5,528 nt of DNA, from contig JBLNBQ010000141.1 in assembly GCA_050260095.1 (NCBI GenBank), positions 1 through 5,528 on the forward strand, given 5' to 3'. The position numbers were made by a program, and so were the translations under genes. The DNA is from JBLNBQ01 sp050260095. Lineage in GTDB: Bacteria; Bacillota; UBA5301; DYFA01. The notes beneath the pieces were generated by a model. That model made no database searches. It was not told the origin of the DNA and saw only the letters and a list, made by a program, of their open reading frames with translations. Positions 1 through 5,155 of this stretch are shown here, piece after piece (within the stretch, counting starts at the first letter, position 1; every line of letters starts with the position of its first letter).

Positions 1-150
1 ATCCCGAAGGAGTTCCCGCTGGACGACCAGGGCCGGATCACCTGCGCGTCCTGCCACGACCCCCACAACAAGAAGGGCGCCATCGCCAACTACCTGCGGA
101 TGCCTTCGGACGACGGCAGCCTCTGCGTCGCCTGCCACGTGAACAACTGA
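1..150 (+). CDS. Multiheme c-type cytochrome, C-terminal fragment
   Basis: This is the last 49 codons of a gene that begins before the window; frame 1 is open from base 1 to a TGA at 148-150. The fragment carries two heme c attachment motifs, CASCH (residues 15-19 of the fragment) and CVACH (42-46), and ends four residues after the second. The first is followed by DPH, the CxxCH-(D/N)PH signature of doubled-CxxCH cytochromes, and is preceded by PLDDQGRITC, a sequence style familiar from Geobacter-type periplasmic multiheme cytochromes. The intact protein is probably a secreted electron carrier with more hemes upstream, but heme number, signal peptide and membrane anchoring cannot be judged here. 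It lies 55 nt before the 12-heme cytochrome on the same strand, which suggests co-transcription. Family assignment is firm; the specific redox partner is unknown. Confidence 0.9.
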   Translation: MPKEFPLDDQGRITCASCHDPHNKKGAIANYLRMPSDDGSLCVACHVNN

Positions 151-167
151 CCATACGCGCCTGGACC

Positions 168-184
168 AGACGTAGCATGCGTCT
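168..184 (+). repeat. Small inverted repeat between two cytochrome genes
   Basis: AGACG (168-172) and CGTCT (180-184) are perfect inverted copies around a 7-nt loop, in the 55-nt gap between the cytochrome tail and the 12-heme gene. No T-run follows, so it is not an intrinsic terminator. It ends 6 nt before the GGGAGG ribosome binding site at 191-196. It could shape the intergenic mRNA, or it may be chance in GC-rich DNA. Confidence 0.25.
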
Positions 185-205
185 TGCCATGGGAGGGAAA
201 CGAGG

Positions 206-1354
206 ATGAGCCCGACACCGGTCCAGCGTTGGCTGCTCCTGTGCGCCGGGTTCATCCTCCTGCTTTTCCCGGTCGGGGTGGGGGCGCAGACGCCCAACGT
301 GCGCTCGGACGTCGAACGCGCAGCAGGGAAGTGCGCCCTCTGCCATGCCCAGGCGCTCCCCGCCTGGCAGAAGCTGCCTCACGGCGGATCGGGACGGGGG
401 GCCGACGGTCAACCGGAGACCACCAAGCCGCTGTCGTGCAGCTCGTGCCATACCTCGGGGCTCCTCCGGGGCAATCCTCTGGCGCCGGAGAAAAGCGCGG
501 CTGTCTGCGGCAAGTGCCACCTGCAGAAGGCGGAGCGTTCCCCCTTGAGCCTCGACGCCTCCGACTGGGACCGCTCGTCGCACTCGAAGCTGGGGACGGG
601 CTGTCTGACCTGCCATCGGCTCCACCGCCCGAATTCCGGCCCGCTGCTCAAGGGGGCAGCCGACGACTTGTGCCGCGGCTGTCACGCTCCGGGCGGCAAG
701 TTCCTTCACCGGGGGCCGACCGGGGATAAGGGGCAAGCCAACTGCACCTCTTGCCACGACCCGCACGGGGGGAAGCTGGGGGGGGTGTTCGCCGCGAAGG
801 TGGGCGGCGAAGCCTGGCAGTTGCGGAAGGCCTACACCCATAAGCCGGTGGCCGAGGGCAAGTGCGGTGACTGCCATGATGTTCACCAGACCGTGATGGG
901 GACGCGGGGCTCGGGAACGGTTTCCGGCGAAGTGGCCGACGACGAGGAGGACGAATCCCCGGCGGCCGGACCCGGCGCTGCCGGCCCGAACCGGAGCCTT
1001 CTAGCCAAACCGCCGACAACCATCTGCTACCTCTGCCATGCCGACAAGAAGGACTCGTTCCTCAAGTCGAAACACACCGCGGCCGGTGAGCGAATCGACC
1101 CGCCGGTCGACAACGCCTGTGCTGCGTGCCACCTGCCTCACGGTTCGGACTACGCCCACCTGACCACCTATCAGGGGTCGCGCCTCTGCCTGACCTGCCA
1201 CCCGGAGAAGACACCTCACCACTTCCTCGTATCCGCACAGGTCAGCCAGCGTAAGCTGGAGTGCGTGCAGTGCCACAATCCCCACGGCACTCAGTACCCG
1301 GCCATGCTGGTTCTCGACCGGCAGCAACTCTGCGGTAAGTGCCACAAGAAGTAG
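206..1354 (+). CDS. Secreted 12-heme c-type cytochrome (doubled-CxxCH type)
   Basis: A 382-residue periplasmic or outer-surface electron-transfer protein with twelve CxxCH heme c motifs, starting at residues 43, 78, 101, 133, 156, 180, 220, 274, 305, 328, 353 and 376. Several read CHDPH, CHDVH, CHLPH or CHNPH, as in doubled-CxxCH cytochromes. The N-terminus is a Sec signal peptide: an Arg at residue 8, a hydrophobic core at about 9-22, and a likely cut after GVGA at residue 27. There is no lipobox and no second membrane segment, so the mature form should be soluble. Seven hemes (43-224) are separated from five (274-380) by a heme-free linker at about 230-270 with an acidic DDEEDE patch followed by Pro/Ala/Gly-rich sequence, suggesting two modules. 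The ATG is supported by GGGAGG at 191-196, 9 nt upstream. It lies between another multiheme cytochrome and a NapC/NirT-type quinol oxidase, so it may accept electrons from the latter. It is not recognised as a named cytochrome, and no non-heme catalytic domain is visible. Confidence 0.93.
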   Translation: MSPTPVQRWLLLCAGFILLLFPVGVGAQTPNVRSDVERAAGKCALCHAQALPAWQKLPHGGSGRGADGQPETTKPLSCSSCHTSGLLRGNPLAPEKSAAVCGKCHLQKAERSPLSLDASDWDRSSHSKLGTGCLTCHRLHRPNSGPLLKGAADDLCRGCHAPGGKFLHRGPTGDKGQANCTSCHDPHGGKLGGVFAAKVGGEAWQLRKAYTHKPVAEGKCGDCHDVHQTVMGTRGSGTVSGEVADDEEDESPAAGPGAAGPNRSLLAKPPTTICYLCHADKKDSFLKSKHTAAGERIDPPVDNACAACHLPHGSDYAHLTTYQGSRLCLTCHPEKTPHHFLVSAQVSQRKLECVQCHNPHGTQYPAMLVLDRQQLCGKCHKK

Positions 1355-1412
1355 GGCTGCGAGCAGGATTTCTCTTCTATCCGACGAAATCACACCCACA
1401 TCAGGGCCGCCG

Positions 1413-1457
1413 CTCCTGGGGAAGATAGATATTCCACCTTGAGGCGCCCCAGGGGAG
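1413..1457 (+). repeat. Imperfect inverted repeat upstream of the NapC/NirT gene
   Basis: CTCCTGGGG (1413-1421) can pair with CCCCAGGGGAG (1447-1457), allowing a two-base bulge, around a 25-nt loop. It lies in the 123-nt gap between the two complete cytochrome genes and ends 7 nt before the GGGAGG ribosome binding site at 1465-1470. No T-run follows, so it is not a terminator. It could stabilise or segment the polycistronic mRNA. Apart from this the gap holds no convincing gene or promoter. Function is inference. Confidence 0.3.
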
Positions 1458-1464
1458 AAATCGA

Positions 1465-1470
1465 GGGAGG
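1465..1470 (+). promoter_or_regulatory. Ribosome binding site fixing the NapC/NirT start
   Basis: GGGAGG ends 7 nt before the ATG at 1478. It favours that ATG over the in-frame TTG at 1439, which would add a charged 13-residue stretch (containing RRPRGE) ahead of the signal anchor and has no Shine-Dalgarno sequence at suitable spacing. Confidence 0.75.
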
Positions 1471-1477
1471 TAGGGGA

Positions 1478-2032
1478 ATGGCGAAGATAAAGCTCCAGTG
1501 GCCGTTCATCATCGCCGTCTTAGTCCTTGTCGCAATCGCCAGCTATGCCGGAATCTGGTATTCCGAGCAGAGCTCCTTCTGCGGCAGCTGCCATGAGATG
1601 AAACAGTACTATAACACCTGGAAGGTCTCGAGCCATGGCCCTGAGAAGGTCAAGACCGCGGCCGAGTCCAACGGCGTCGGCTGCCACGCCTGCCACTCCT
1701 GGCCGGGGGCGGCGGGTTTCGTGAGGACCAAGTACGTCGGCGCGGTCGAGTTGTACAAGCACGTCGTCGGCGACTACAAGACGCCGATCCAGGGTGAGCC
1801 GGTCGAGGAGCGGTGCAAGGGCTGCCACGACACGAGCAAGATCAACGAGACCAAGACCCACAAGATCCCCCACAAGAAGCACGAAGAAATGGGTAAGAAG
1901 TGCATGGACTGCCACGCTGGACTGGTACACGGCCACAACGGCGAGGGCGAAGCCCGGCCGACCCACGAGGCTTGCCAGCAGTGCCACGACACTAACGACG
2001 CGAAAGCCTGCACCACCTGTCACAAGTGGTAG
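1478..2032 (+). CDS. NapC/NirT/NrfH-family membrane cytochrome c, hexaheme variant
   Basis: A 184-residue membrane-anchored cytochrome, likely the quinol-oxidising donor to periplasmic multiheme proteins. After a short basic N-terminus comes one uncleaved transmembrane anchor (about residues 9-27), then the NapC/NirT heme domain: CGSCHEM (35-41), CHACH (69-73), CKGCH (113-117) and CMDCH (142-146) followed by AGLVHG. The first motif has the CxxCHxM form in which the Met is an axial heme ligand in NrfH (here M41). Classical NrfH/NapC proteins are tetraheme. This one continues with CQQCH (166-170) and CTTCH (178-182) and ends at W184, giving six sites. Its neighbours are two multiheme cytochromes upstream and a strong terminator 20 nt downstream; no NrfA-like or Nap catalytic subunit is visible, so the substrate of the chain is unknown. 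The family call is strong. A specific label such as nrfH, cymA or napC is not justified. Confidence 0.92.
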   Translation: MAKIKLQWPFIIAVLVLVAIASYAGIWYSEQSSFCGSCHEMKQYYNTWKVSSHGPEKVKTAAESNGVGCHACHSWPGAAGFVRTKYVGAVELYKHVVGDYKTPIQGEPVEERCKGCHDTSKINETKTHKIPHKKHEEMGKKCMDCHAGLVHGHNGEGEARPTHEACQQCHDTNDAKACTTCHKW

Positions 2033-2051
2033 CTGCGGAAATCTGACTCGG

Positions 2052-2096
2052 GAGGGGGCCGTCTGGCGACCGCCAGACCGCCCCCTCTCTTTTTCC
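2052..2096 (+). terminator. Strong Rho-independent terminator ending the cytochrome block
   Basis: The arms GAGGGGGC-C-GTCTGGCG (2052-2068) and CGCCAGAC-C-GCCCCCTC (2071-2087) pair over 17 positions with one C-C mismatch. The innermost pair probably opens to leave a GACC tetraloop. The T-rich tract TCTTTTTCC (2088-2096) follows. It starts 20 nt after the cytochrome stop codon. No A-run precedes the stem, so it should act only on + strand transcripts. It separates the cytochrome unit from the hem operon, implying that hemA has its own promoter in 2097-2237. Confidence 0.93.
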
Positions 2097-2107
2097 AGTT
2101 GAGGAAA

Positions 2108-2136
2108 TTCCGGAAGGACTCGGCAATTCCCGGGAA
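2108..2136. promoter_or_regulatory. Tandem palindromes, candidate operator upstream of hemA
   Basis: TTCCGGAA (2108-2115) and TTCCCGGGAA (2127-2136) are both perfect palindromes, each preceded by AA, with centres 20 bp apart (about two helical turns). They lie just after the terminator and 100-130 nt before the hemA start, where a promoter should be. Two related dyads on the same DNA face could be bound by a dimeric regulator. No known consensus was recognised, and no clear -10/-35 or sigma-54 pair was found nearby. Confidence 0.35.
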
Positions 2137-2138
2137 CA

Positions 2139-2149
2139 CTTGGACCAAG
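2139..2149 (+). repeat. Short perfect inverted repeat in the hemA leader
   Basis: CTTGG (2139-2143) and CCAAG (2145-2149) flank a single A. It is enclosed by GACTC (2117-2121) and GAGTC (2155-2159), which could pair around it. It forms either a small RNA element or a half-site dyad; function unknown. Confidence 0.3.
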
Positions 2150-2163
2150 ACAAGGAGTCTGGG

Positions 2164-2219
2164 ACAGGCGCATGGAAACATACCGGGTAAGGCCAGGAGG
2201 CTCCTGGCCTCGCGCCTGT
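2164..2219 (+). ncRNA. Structured hemA 5' leader (unclassified nested hairpins)
   Basis: Outer arms ACAGGCGC (2164-2171) and GCGCCTGT (2212-2219) are perfectly complementary. Inside them are ATG-GAAA-CAT (2172-2181), a mini-helix with a GNRA-type tetraloop, and a strong hairpin whose arms AGGCCAGGAG (2190-2199) and CTCCTGGCCT (2201-2210) are perfectly complementary around one G. The result is a compact three-way-junction-like fold with ACCGGGTA as a single-stranded joining segment. It ends 4 nt before the GGGAGGA ribosome binding site of hemA, so folding could affect initiation. There is no U-run, so it is not a terminator. It matched no riboswitch consensus that I could recall. The pairing is seen in sequence; a regulatory role is inferred. 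Confidence 0.4.
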
Positions 2220-2223
2220 GTTC

Positions 2224-2230
2224 GGGAGGA
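2224..2230 (+). promoter_or_regulatory. hemA: Ribosome binding site fixing the hemA GTG start
   Basis: GGGAGGA ends 7 nt before the GTG at 2238. It supports that codon over the in-frame ATG at 2172, whose nearest Shine-Dalgarno (AAGGAG, 2152-2157) is 14 nt away and whose extra 22 codons overlap the leader hairpins. Confidence 0.85.
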
Positions 2231-2237
2231 TGTTGGC

Positions 2238-3548
2238 GTGCACTTTCTGGTCCTGGGGCTAAACCACAAGACGGCTCCCGTGGAAGTCCGTGAGCGCCTG
2301 AGCTTCGGCGGCGATCGCCTGCACGAGGTCCTCGGGGCCCTGATCGCGCTCCCCTCGCTGGATGAGACGGCGGTCCTGTCGACCTGTAACCGCACCGAGC
2401 TGTACGTCATCACCGGCGAGGTTCACGCGGCCGAGCAGGATCTGGCCGGCTTCCTCATGGGGAAGGTCGGACCCTCCGGCCCGCCGGTGGAACCGTTCCT
2501 CTACCGCGCCGTCGACCTCGAGGCCGTCCAGCACCTCTTCCGGGTAGCCTCCGGCCTGGACTCGATGATCCTGGGCGAGGCGCAGATTCTGGGACAAGTG
2601 AAGGATGCCCTGCACGCTGCGCTCGATGCCAACTCGCTCGGGGTCCACCTGGGCAAGGTCTTCAGACAGGCGGTAGAGGTCGGGAAGCGCATCCGGACTG
2701 AGACCGGGATCGGACAGAACGCCGCCTCCGTGAGCTACGCGGCCGTGGAGCTGGCCAGGCAGATCTTCGGCGACCTGTCGGGGAAGGCGGTGCTCATCGT
2801 CGGCGCCGGCGAGACGGGCGAACTTACTGCCCGTACTCTGGCCGCCCACGGGGCGAGCGCCATCCTCGTGGCCAACCGGACGCACGCCCGGGCGGTCGAG
2901 CTGGCGGAACAGTTCGGCGGCGAGGCTTTCTCGTTCGAGAACCTCCCGGCGTGTCTGGAACGGACCGACATCGTGATTAGTTCCACGGGGGCGCCTCACG
3001 CGGTTCTGGACTTCGAGATGGTGCGCCAGGCGATGCGCCGGCGCCACCGCCGCCCGCTCTTCCTGATCGACATCGCCGTGCCCCGGGACATCGACCCCAG
3101 GGTCAACAGTCTGGATGGGGTCTATCTTTATGACATCGACGACCTCAAGTCGGTGGTCGAGCGCAACCTGGCCAAGAGAGAGCAGGAGGTAGAACGCGTC
3201 GAGCACATCATCGCCGAGGAGACCACCACCTTCTCGCAGTGGTGGGCGTCCCGCCGGATGGTTCCGGTCATCCGGGCGCTCAAGGCCTACGGCGACGAGA
3301 TCCGGGCCCGGGAGCTGGAGCGTCTCTTCCGCCGGCTGCCCCATCTCTCGGCGCGCGACCGGGAACTGATCGAGGCGTCGACGCGGCTCATCGTCAACCG
3401 CCTGCTCCACCAGCCGGTGGTGGGGCTCAAGGCGGAGTCCGGCGGGACTCATGACTCCGTTTACGCCGATGTCCTTCGCAAACTGTTCGGCCTCAAGCTT
3501 GAGGAGGGCGGGACGGCTGCTCCCGCACCTCGGTCGACAAGGGGGTGA
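2238..3548 (+). CDS. hemA: Glutamyl-tRNA reductase
   Basis: HemA reduces glutamyl-tRNA(Glu) with NADPH to glutamate-1-semialdehyde, the first committed step of the C5 tetrapyrrole pathway in the cytoplasm. The 436-residue protein is slightly longer than the E. coli enzyme. From the GTG start it opens with HFLVLGLNHKTAPVEVRE, the standard HemA N-terminus. The catalytic cysteine lies in STCNRTE (C50), SGLDSMILGEAQILGQ (105-120) is the conserved substrate-domain block, GAGETG (189-194) is the NADPH-binding loop, and IDIAVPRDIDP (277-287) closes the nucleotide domain. The C-terminal helical dimerisation region follows (about 305-420), then a low-complexity tail ending in PAPRSTRG. The GTG at 2238 is chosen because it aligns with the family and has GGGAGGA 7 nt upstream. 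The gene leads an operon with a CcsA/HemX-like gene, sirC and hemC; its TGA stop is embedded in the ribosome binding site of the next gene. A structured leader upstream may regulate it. Confidence 0.97.
   Translation: MHFLVLGLNHKTAPVEVRERLSFGGDRLHEVLGALIALPSLDETAVLSTCNRTELYVITGEVHAAEQDLAGFLMGKVGPSGPPVEPFLYRAVDLEAVQHLFRVASGLDSMILGEAQILGQVKDALHAALDANSLGVHLGKVFRQAVEVGKRIRTETGIGQNAASVSYAAVELARQIFGDLSGKAVLIVGAGETGELTARTLAAHGASAILVANRTHARAVELAEQFGGEAFSFENLPACLERTDIVISSTGAPHAVLDFEMVRQAMRRRHRRPLFLIDIAVPRDIDPRVNSLDGVYLYDIDDLKSVVERNLAKREQEVERVEHIIAEETTTFSQWWASRRMVPVIRALKAYGDEIRARELERLFRRLPHLSARDRELIEASTRLIVNRLLHQPVVGLKAESGGTHDSVYADVLRKLFGLKLEEGGTAAPAPRSTRG
3541..3547 (+). promoter_or_regulatory. Ribosome binding site overlapping the hemA stop
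   Basis: GGGGGTG, continuing into the TGA stop of hemA (3546-3548), precedes the GTG at 3553. The purine core ends 7 nt before that start. Ribosomes finishing hemA therefore terminate on the Shine-Dalgarno sequence of the next gene, a layout suited to translational coupling. The adjacent TTG at 3556 is an alternative start one codon later. Confidence 0.65.
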
Positions 3549-3552
3549 GACG

Positions 3553-4392
3553 GTGTTGCTTTGGTCCGAGATAGCCTTCCGGGGAGCGGTCATCCTGCTC
3601 CTTGTGGCCTTCCTCACGAATCTGGCCACCCTCTTTGCCCGGCGCGGCGTCCACTCCTTTCTCAGAACCTTCGGCTCGCACGGGAGCTGGGCCCTACTGA
3701 CCGTCAGCCTCGTGCTGCGGACCTTGGCCCGAGGCCACTTCCCGGTGCAGAGCGAGTTCGAGGCGGTGGTCCTGTTCGTGTGGACCAGCCTGACGGGTTT
3801 TGTGCTGCTGGAGCGGCGCTTGAAGTGGTCGGCGATGAATGTCCTCTTCCTCTTTCTGGCGGCCGGGGGCCTGGCATACGGTCTGGGACTGCCGCGCGAC
3901 CTCACGCCGGCGCTCCCGGCGCTCCGATCCCGCTGGATCCCGGTCCACCTGGCGCTCAATTTCACCGCCTATGCCGTGTTCACACTGGCATTCGTTCTGG
4001 GGCTGCTTTACCTGGGGCAGGAGTGGCAGCTCAAACGGAAACGCCTGACCTTCTTCTACAACCTGCTCCCGCCGCTCGACCGGCTGGAACAAATGATCGA
4101 CACTCTCCTCCGCTGGGGGTTGCCGCTTTTGACGCTCGGACTCGCGGCAGGGGCGATCTACGCCCGGATGGTCTGGGGGTATTTCTGGGATTGGAGCAAC
4201 CCGAAGCTCGCCTGGTCGGCCCTGATGTGGCTGGTCTACGCCGGCTACTTCCTGGCCAGCCGCCTCGGCGGCTGGCGCGGGCGCCGGGCCGTCCTGTGGA
4301 CGGTCTTCGGTTTTCTGGCCCTGGTGGTGAACGCCGGGATCAGCTTCGCGGTCCGAAACCCCCACTCTTTCCTCCAGCAATTCATCAAGTAG
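3553..4392 (+). CDS. ccsA: CcsA/HemX-family cytochrome c assembly-type membrane protein
   Basis: A 279-residue integral membrane protein with about eight transmembrane segments (near residues 9-28, 46-59, 69-86, 94-111, 129-153, 188-206, 219-237, 246-267), matching the length and topology of HemX. Family marks include GHFPVQSEFEAVVLF (61-75), a His in VHLALNF (H132), the tryptophan-rich WGYFWDWSNPK (208-218), and a late His in NPHSF (H271). CcsA/ResC proteins carry and attach heme in c-type cytochrome assembly with CcsB/ResB; Bacillus HemX, encoded beside hemA, affects HemA level. The canonical W-rich DPKE is SNPKL here, and the His expected after the W-rich segment (YLH) is replaced in YAGYFLASR, so full heme-ligase function is doubtful. 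No ResB partner is in the window. The operon position after hemA favours a HemX-like role. The upstream ATG at 3451 lies inside hemA and would add a polar 34-residue leader, so the GTG with GGGGG upstream is preferred. The symbol ccsA names the family; hemX fits equally well. Confidence 0.85.
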   Translation: MLLWSEIAFRGAVILLLVAFLTNLATLFARRGVHSFLRTFGSHGSWALLTVSLVLRTLARGHFPVQSEFEAVVLFVWTSLTGFVLLERRLKWSAMNVLFLFLAAGGLAYGLGLPRDLTPALPALRSRWIPVHLALNFTAYAVFTLAFVLGLLYLGQEWQLKRKRLTFFYNLLPPLDRLEQMIDTLLRWGLPLLTLGLAAGAIYARMVWGYFWDWSNPKLAWSALMWLVYAGYFLASRLGGWRGRRAVLWTVFGFLALVVNAGISFAVRNPHSFLQQFIK

Positions 4393-4398
4393 AGGGGG
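4392..4398 (+). promoter_or_regulatory. Ribosome binding site for the TTG-initiated sirC
   Basis: GAGGGGG, sharing its first base with the TAG stop of the preceding gene, ends 9 nt before the TTG at 4408. No ATG or GTG in frame gives the conserved N-terminus: the ATG at 4429 would delete the RYYPV strand leading into the nucleotide-binding fold. Confidence 0.65.
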
Positions 4399-4407
4399 CG
4401 GGCAGCG

Positions 4408-5154
4408 TTGGGCAGGTACTACCCGGTGATGCTGGACTTGGCCGCCGTGGACTGCCTCGTCGTGGGTGGCGGCCGGGTCGCGGAGCGCAAGGTCGAGAGC
4501 TTGTTGGCGGTCGGAGCCCGGGTGAAGGTAGTGGCCCCGCACGTCACCGAGCGGCTCGTCGAGTTGGCCCGGCAGGGCAGGATCCAGCACGAACGGCGCC
4601 CTTTCGCCGCCGGGGACACTGCGGGGCACCGTCTGGTGATCGCCTCCACCGATGACGCCCGGCTGAACGCTGAGGTTGCCGGTGAGGGGCGGAGGCTGGG
4701 CCACTTGGTCAACGTGGTCGATTGCGCGCCGGAATCGAACTTCATCGTTCCGGCTGTGGTGCGCCGGGGCGATCTGGTCATCGCCATCTCGACCGGCGGA
4801 GCGAGTCCGGCCCAGGCCCGGCGAATCCGGGAGCGTCTGGAGGAGGAGTACGGCCCCGAGTGGGGGCCGTACCTGGGTCTCATCGAGGAGCTCCGGCCCC
4901 AGGTCATCGCGCATTGGCCGTTGGGCCCGGCGCGGGAACGGCTCTTCCAGCGCTTGGCAGGAAGTCCCCTGCGGGAGCTGCTGCTCGCGGGCGACGGCCA
5001 GGGCCTCGCAGCTCAGATCATGGAGTGCCTGGGGGCGGAGGGCGAAGGGCTCGGGAGCGCCGTCGAGGCGGCGGTGTCCCGGGCGCTGGGCGCCATGGAG
5101 GCGGCACGAACGGCGGGACGGACCGCCACTTCGCCGAAGGAGGAAGAGGTTTAG
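4408..5154 (+). CDS. sirC: Precorrin-2 dehydrogenase / sirohydrochlorin ferrochelatase
   Basis: A 248-residue cytoplasmic enzyme of the CysG N-terminal/Met8p/SirC family. It oxidises precorrin-2 to sirohydrochlorin with NAD+ and, in bifunctional members, inserts iron to make siroheme. The Rossmann motif GGGRVAERK is at residues 20-28. VNVVD (101-105) ends in the Asp matching the catalytic residue of Met8p/CysG. NFIVPAVVRRGDLVIAISTG (111-130) and GASPAQARRIRERLE (131-145) are family hallmarks, and a helical C-terminal region follows. The methyltransferase half of CysG is absent, so uroporphyrinogen methylation must be encoded elsewhere, possibly downstream. The tail from about residue 205 is Gly/Ala/Glu-rich and lacks recognisable motifs. 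Start is TTG, because GRYYPVMLDL matches the family N-terminus. It begins 15 nt after the ccsA-like gene and ends 1 nt before hemC. Whether it has chelatase activity is not decidable from sequence; the symbol follows the dehydrogenase function. Confidence 0.93.
   Translation: MGRYYPVMLDLAAVDCLVVGGGRVAERKVESLLAVGARVKVVAPHVTERLVELARQGRIQHERRPFAAGDTAGHRLVIASTDDARLNAEVAGEGRRLGHLVNVVDCAPESNFIVPAVVRRGDLVIAISTGGASPAQARRIRERLEEEYGPEWGPYLGLIEELRPQVIAHWPLGPARERLFQRLAGSPLRELLLAGDGQGLAAQIMECLGAEGEGLGSAVEAAVSRALGAMEAARTAGRTATSPKEEEV
5137..5149 (+). promoter_or_regulatory. hemC: Ribosome binding region for hemC inside the sirC end
   Basis: AAGGAGG (5137-5143) and a second GAGG (5146-5149) precede the GTG at 5156. 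The first is 12 nt away, the second 6 nt. Both lie in the last sirC codons, which encode the KEEE tail, so the acidic C-terminus of SirC may partly reflect the need for this site. Confidence 0.55.
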
Positions 5155-5155
5155 G

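Noticed and set aside
151..205. Cyclic-dinucleotide (GEMM-type) riboswitch before the 12-heme cytochrome
   Set aside because: Such elements often precede Geobacter cytochromes, but the gap is only 55 nt and lacks the conserved GEMM core and tetraloop receptor.
1439..1477. TTG start giving the NapC/NirT protein 13 more residues
   Set aside because: No Shine-Dalgarno lies before it, and it would place an Arg/Glu-rich segment ahead of the signal anchor. The ATG at 1478 has GGGAGG 7 nt upstream.
2139..2181. Sigma-70 or sigma-54 promoter for hemA
   Set aside because: TTGGAC at 2141 has no acceptable -10 at 16-18 nt, and TGGGAC near 2160 lacks the GC element at the spacing sigma-54 needs. A promoter must exist in this gap, but I cannot place it.
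2164..2237. Cobalamin (B12) riboswitch upstream of hemA
   Set aside because: The segment beginning AAGGCCAGGAG loosely resembles a B12 box, but the expected GCCACTG core and the upstream helices are missing and the segment is simply a perfect hairpin.
1520..2413. 297-codon minus-strand frame over the hexaheme cytochrome and the hemA start
   Set aside because: It runs through the intrinsic terminator and antisense to a certain cytochrome, with no domain signature.
2259..3965. 568-codon open frame on the minus strand across hemA and the ccsA-like gene
   Set aside because: It is antisense to two strongly recognised genes, has no family motifs, and long antisense frames are expected in GC-rich coding DNA.
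3561..4655. 364-codon plus-strand frame overlapping the ccsA-like gene and sirC
   Set aside because: It is out of frame with two confident genes, is Arg/Pro/Gly-rich, and lacks a ribosome binding site and motifs.
3694..4914. 406-codon open frame on the minus strand across the ccsA-like gene and sirC
   Set aside because: It is a shadow of the codon structure of the sense genes; its composition is Arg/Pro/Gln-rich with no recognisable domain.
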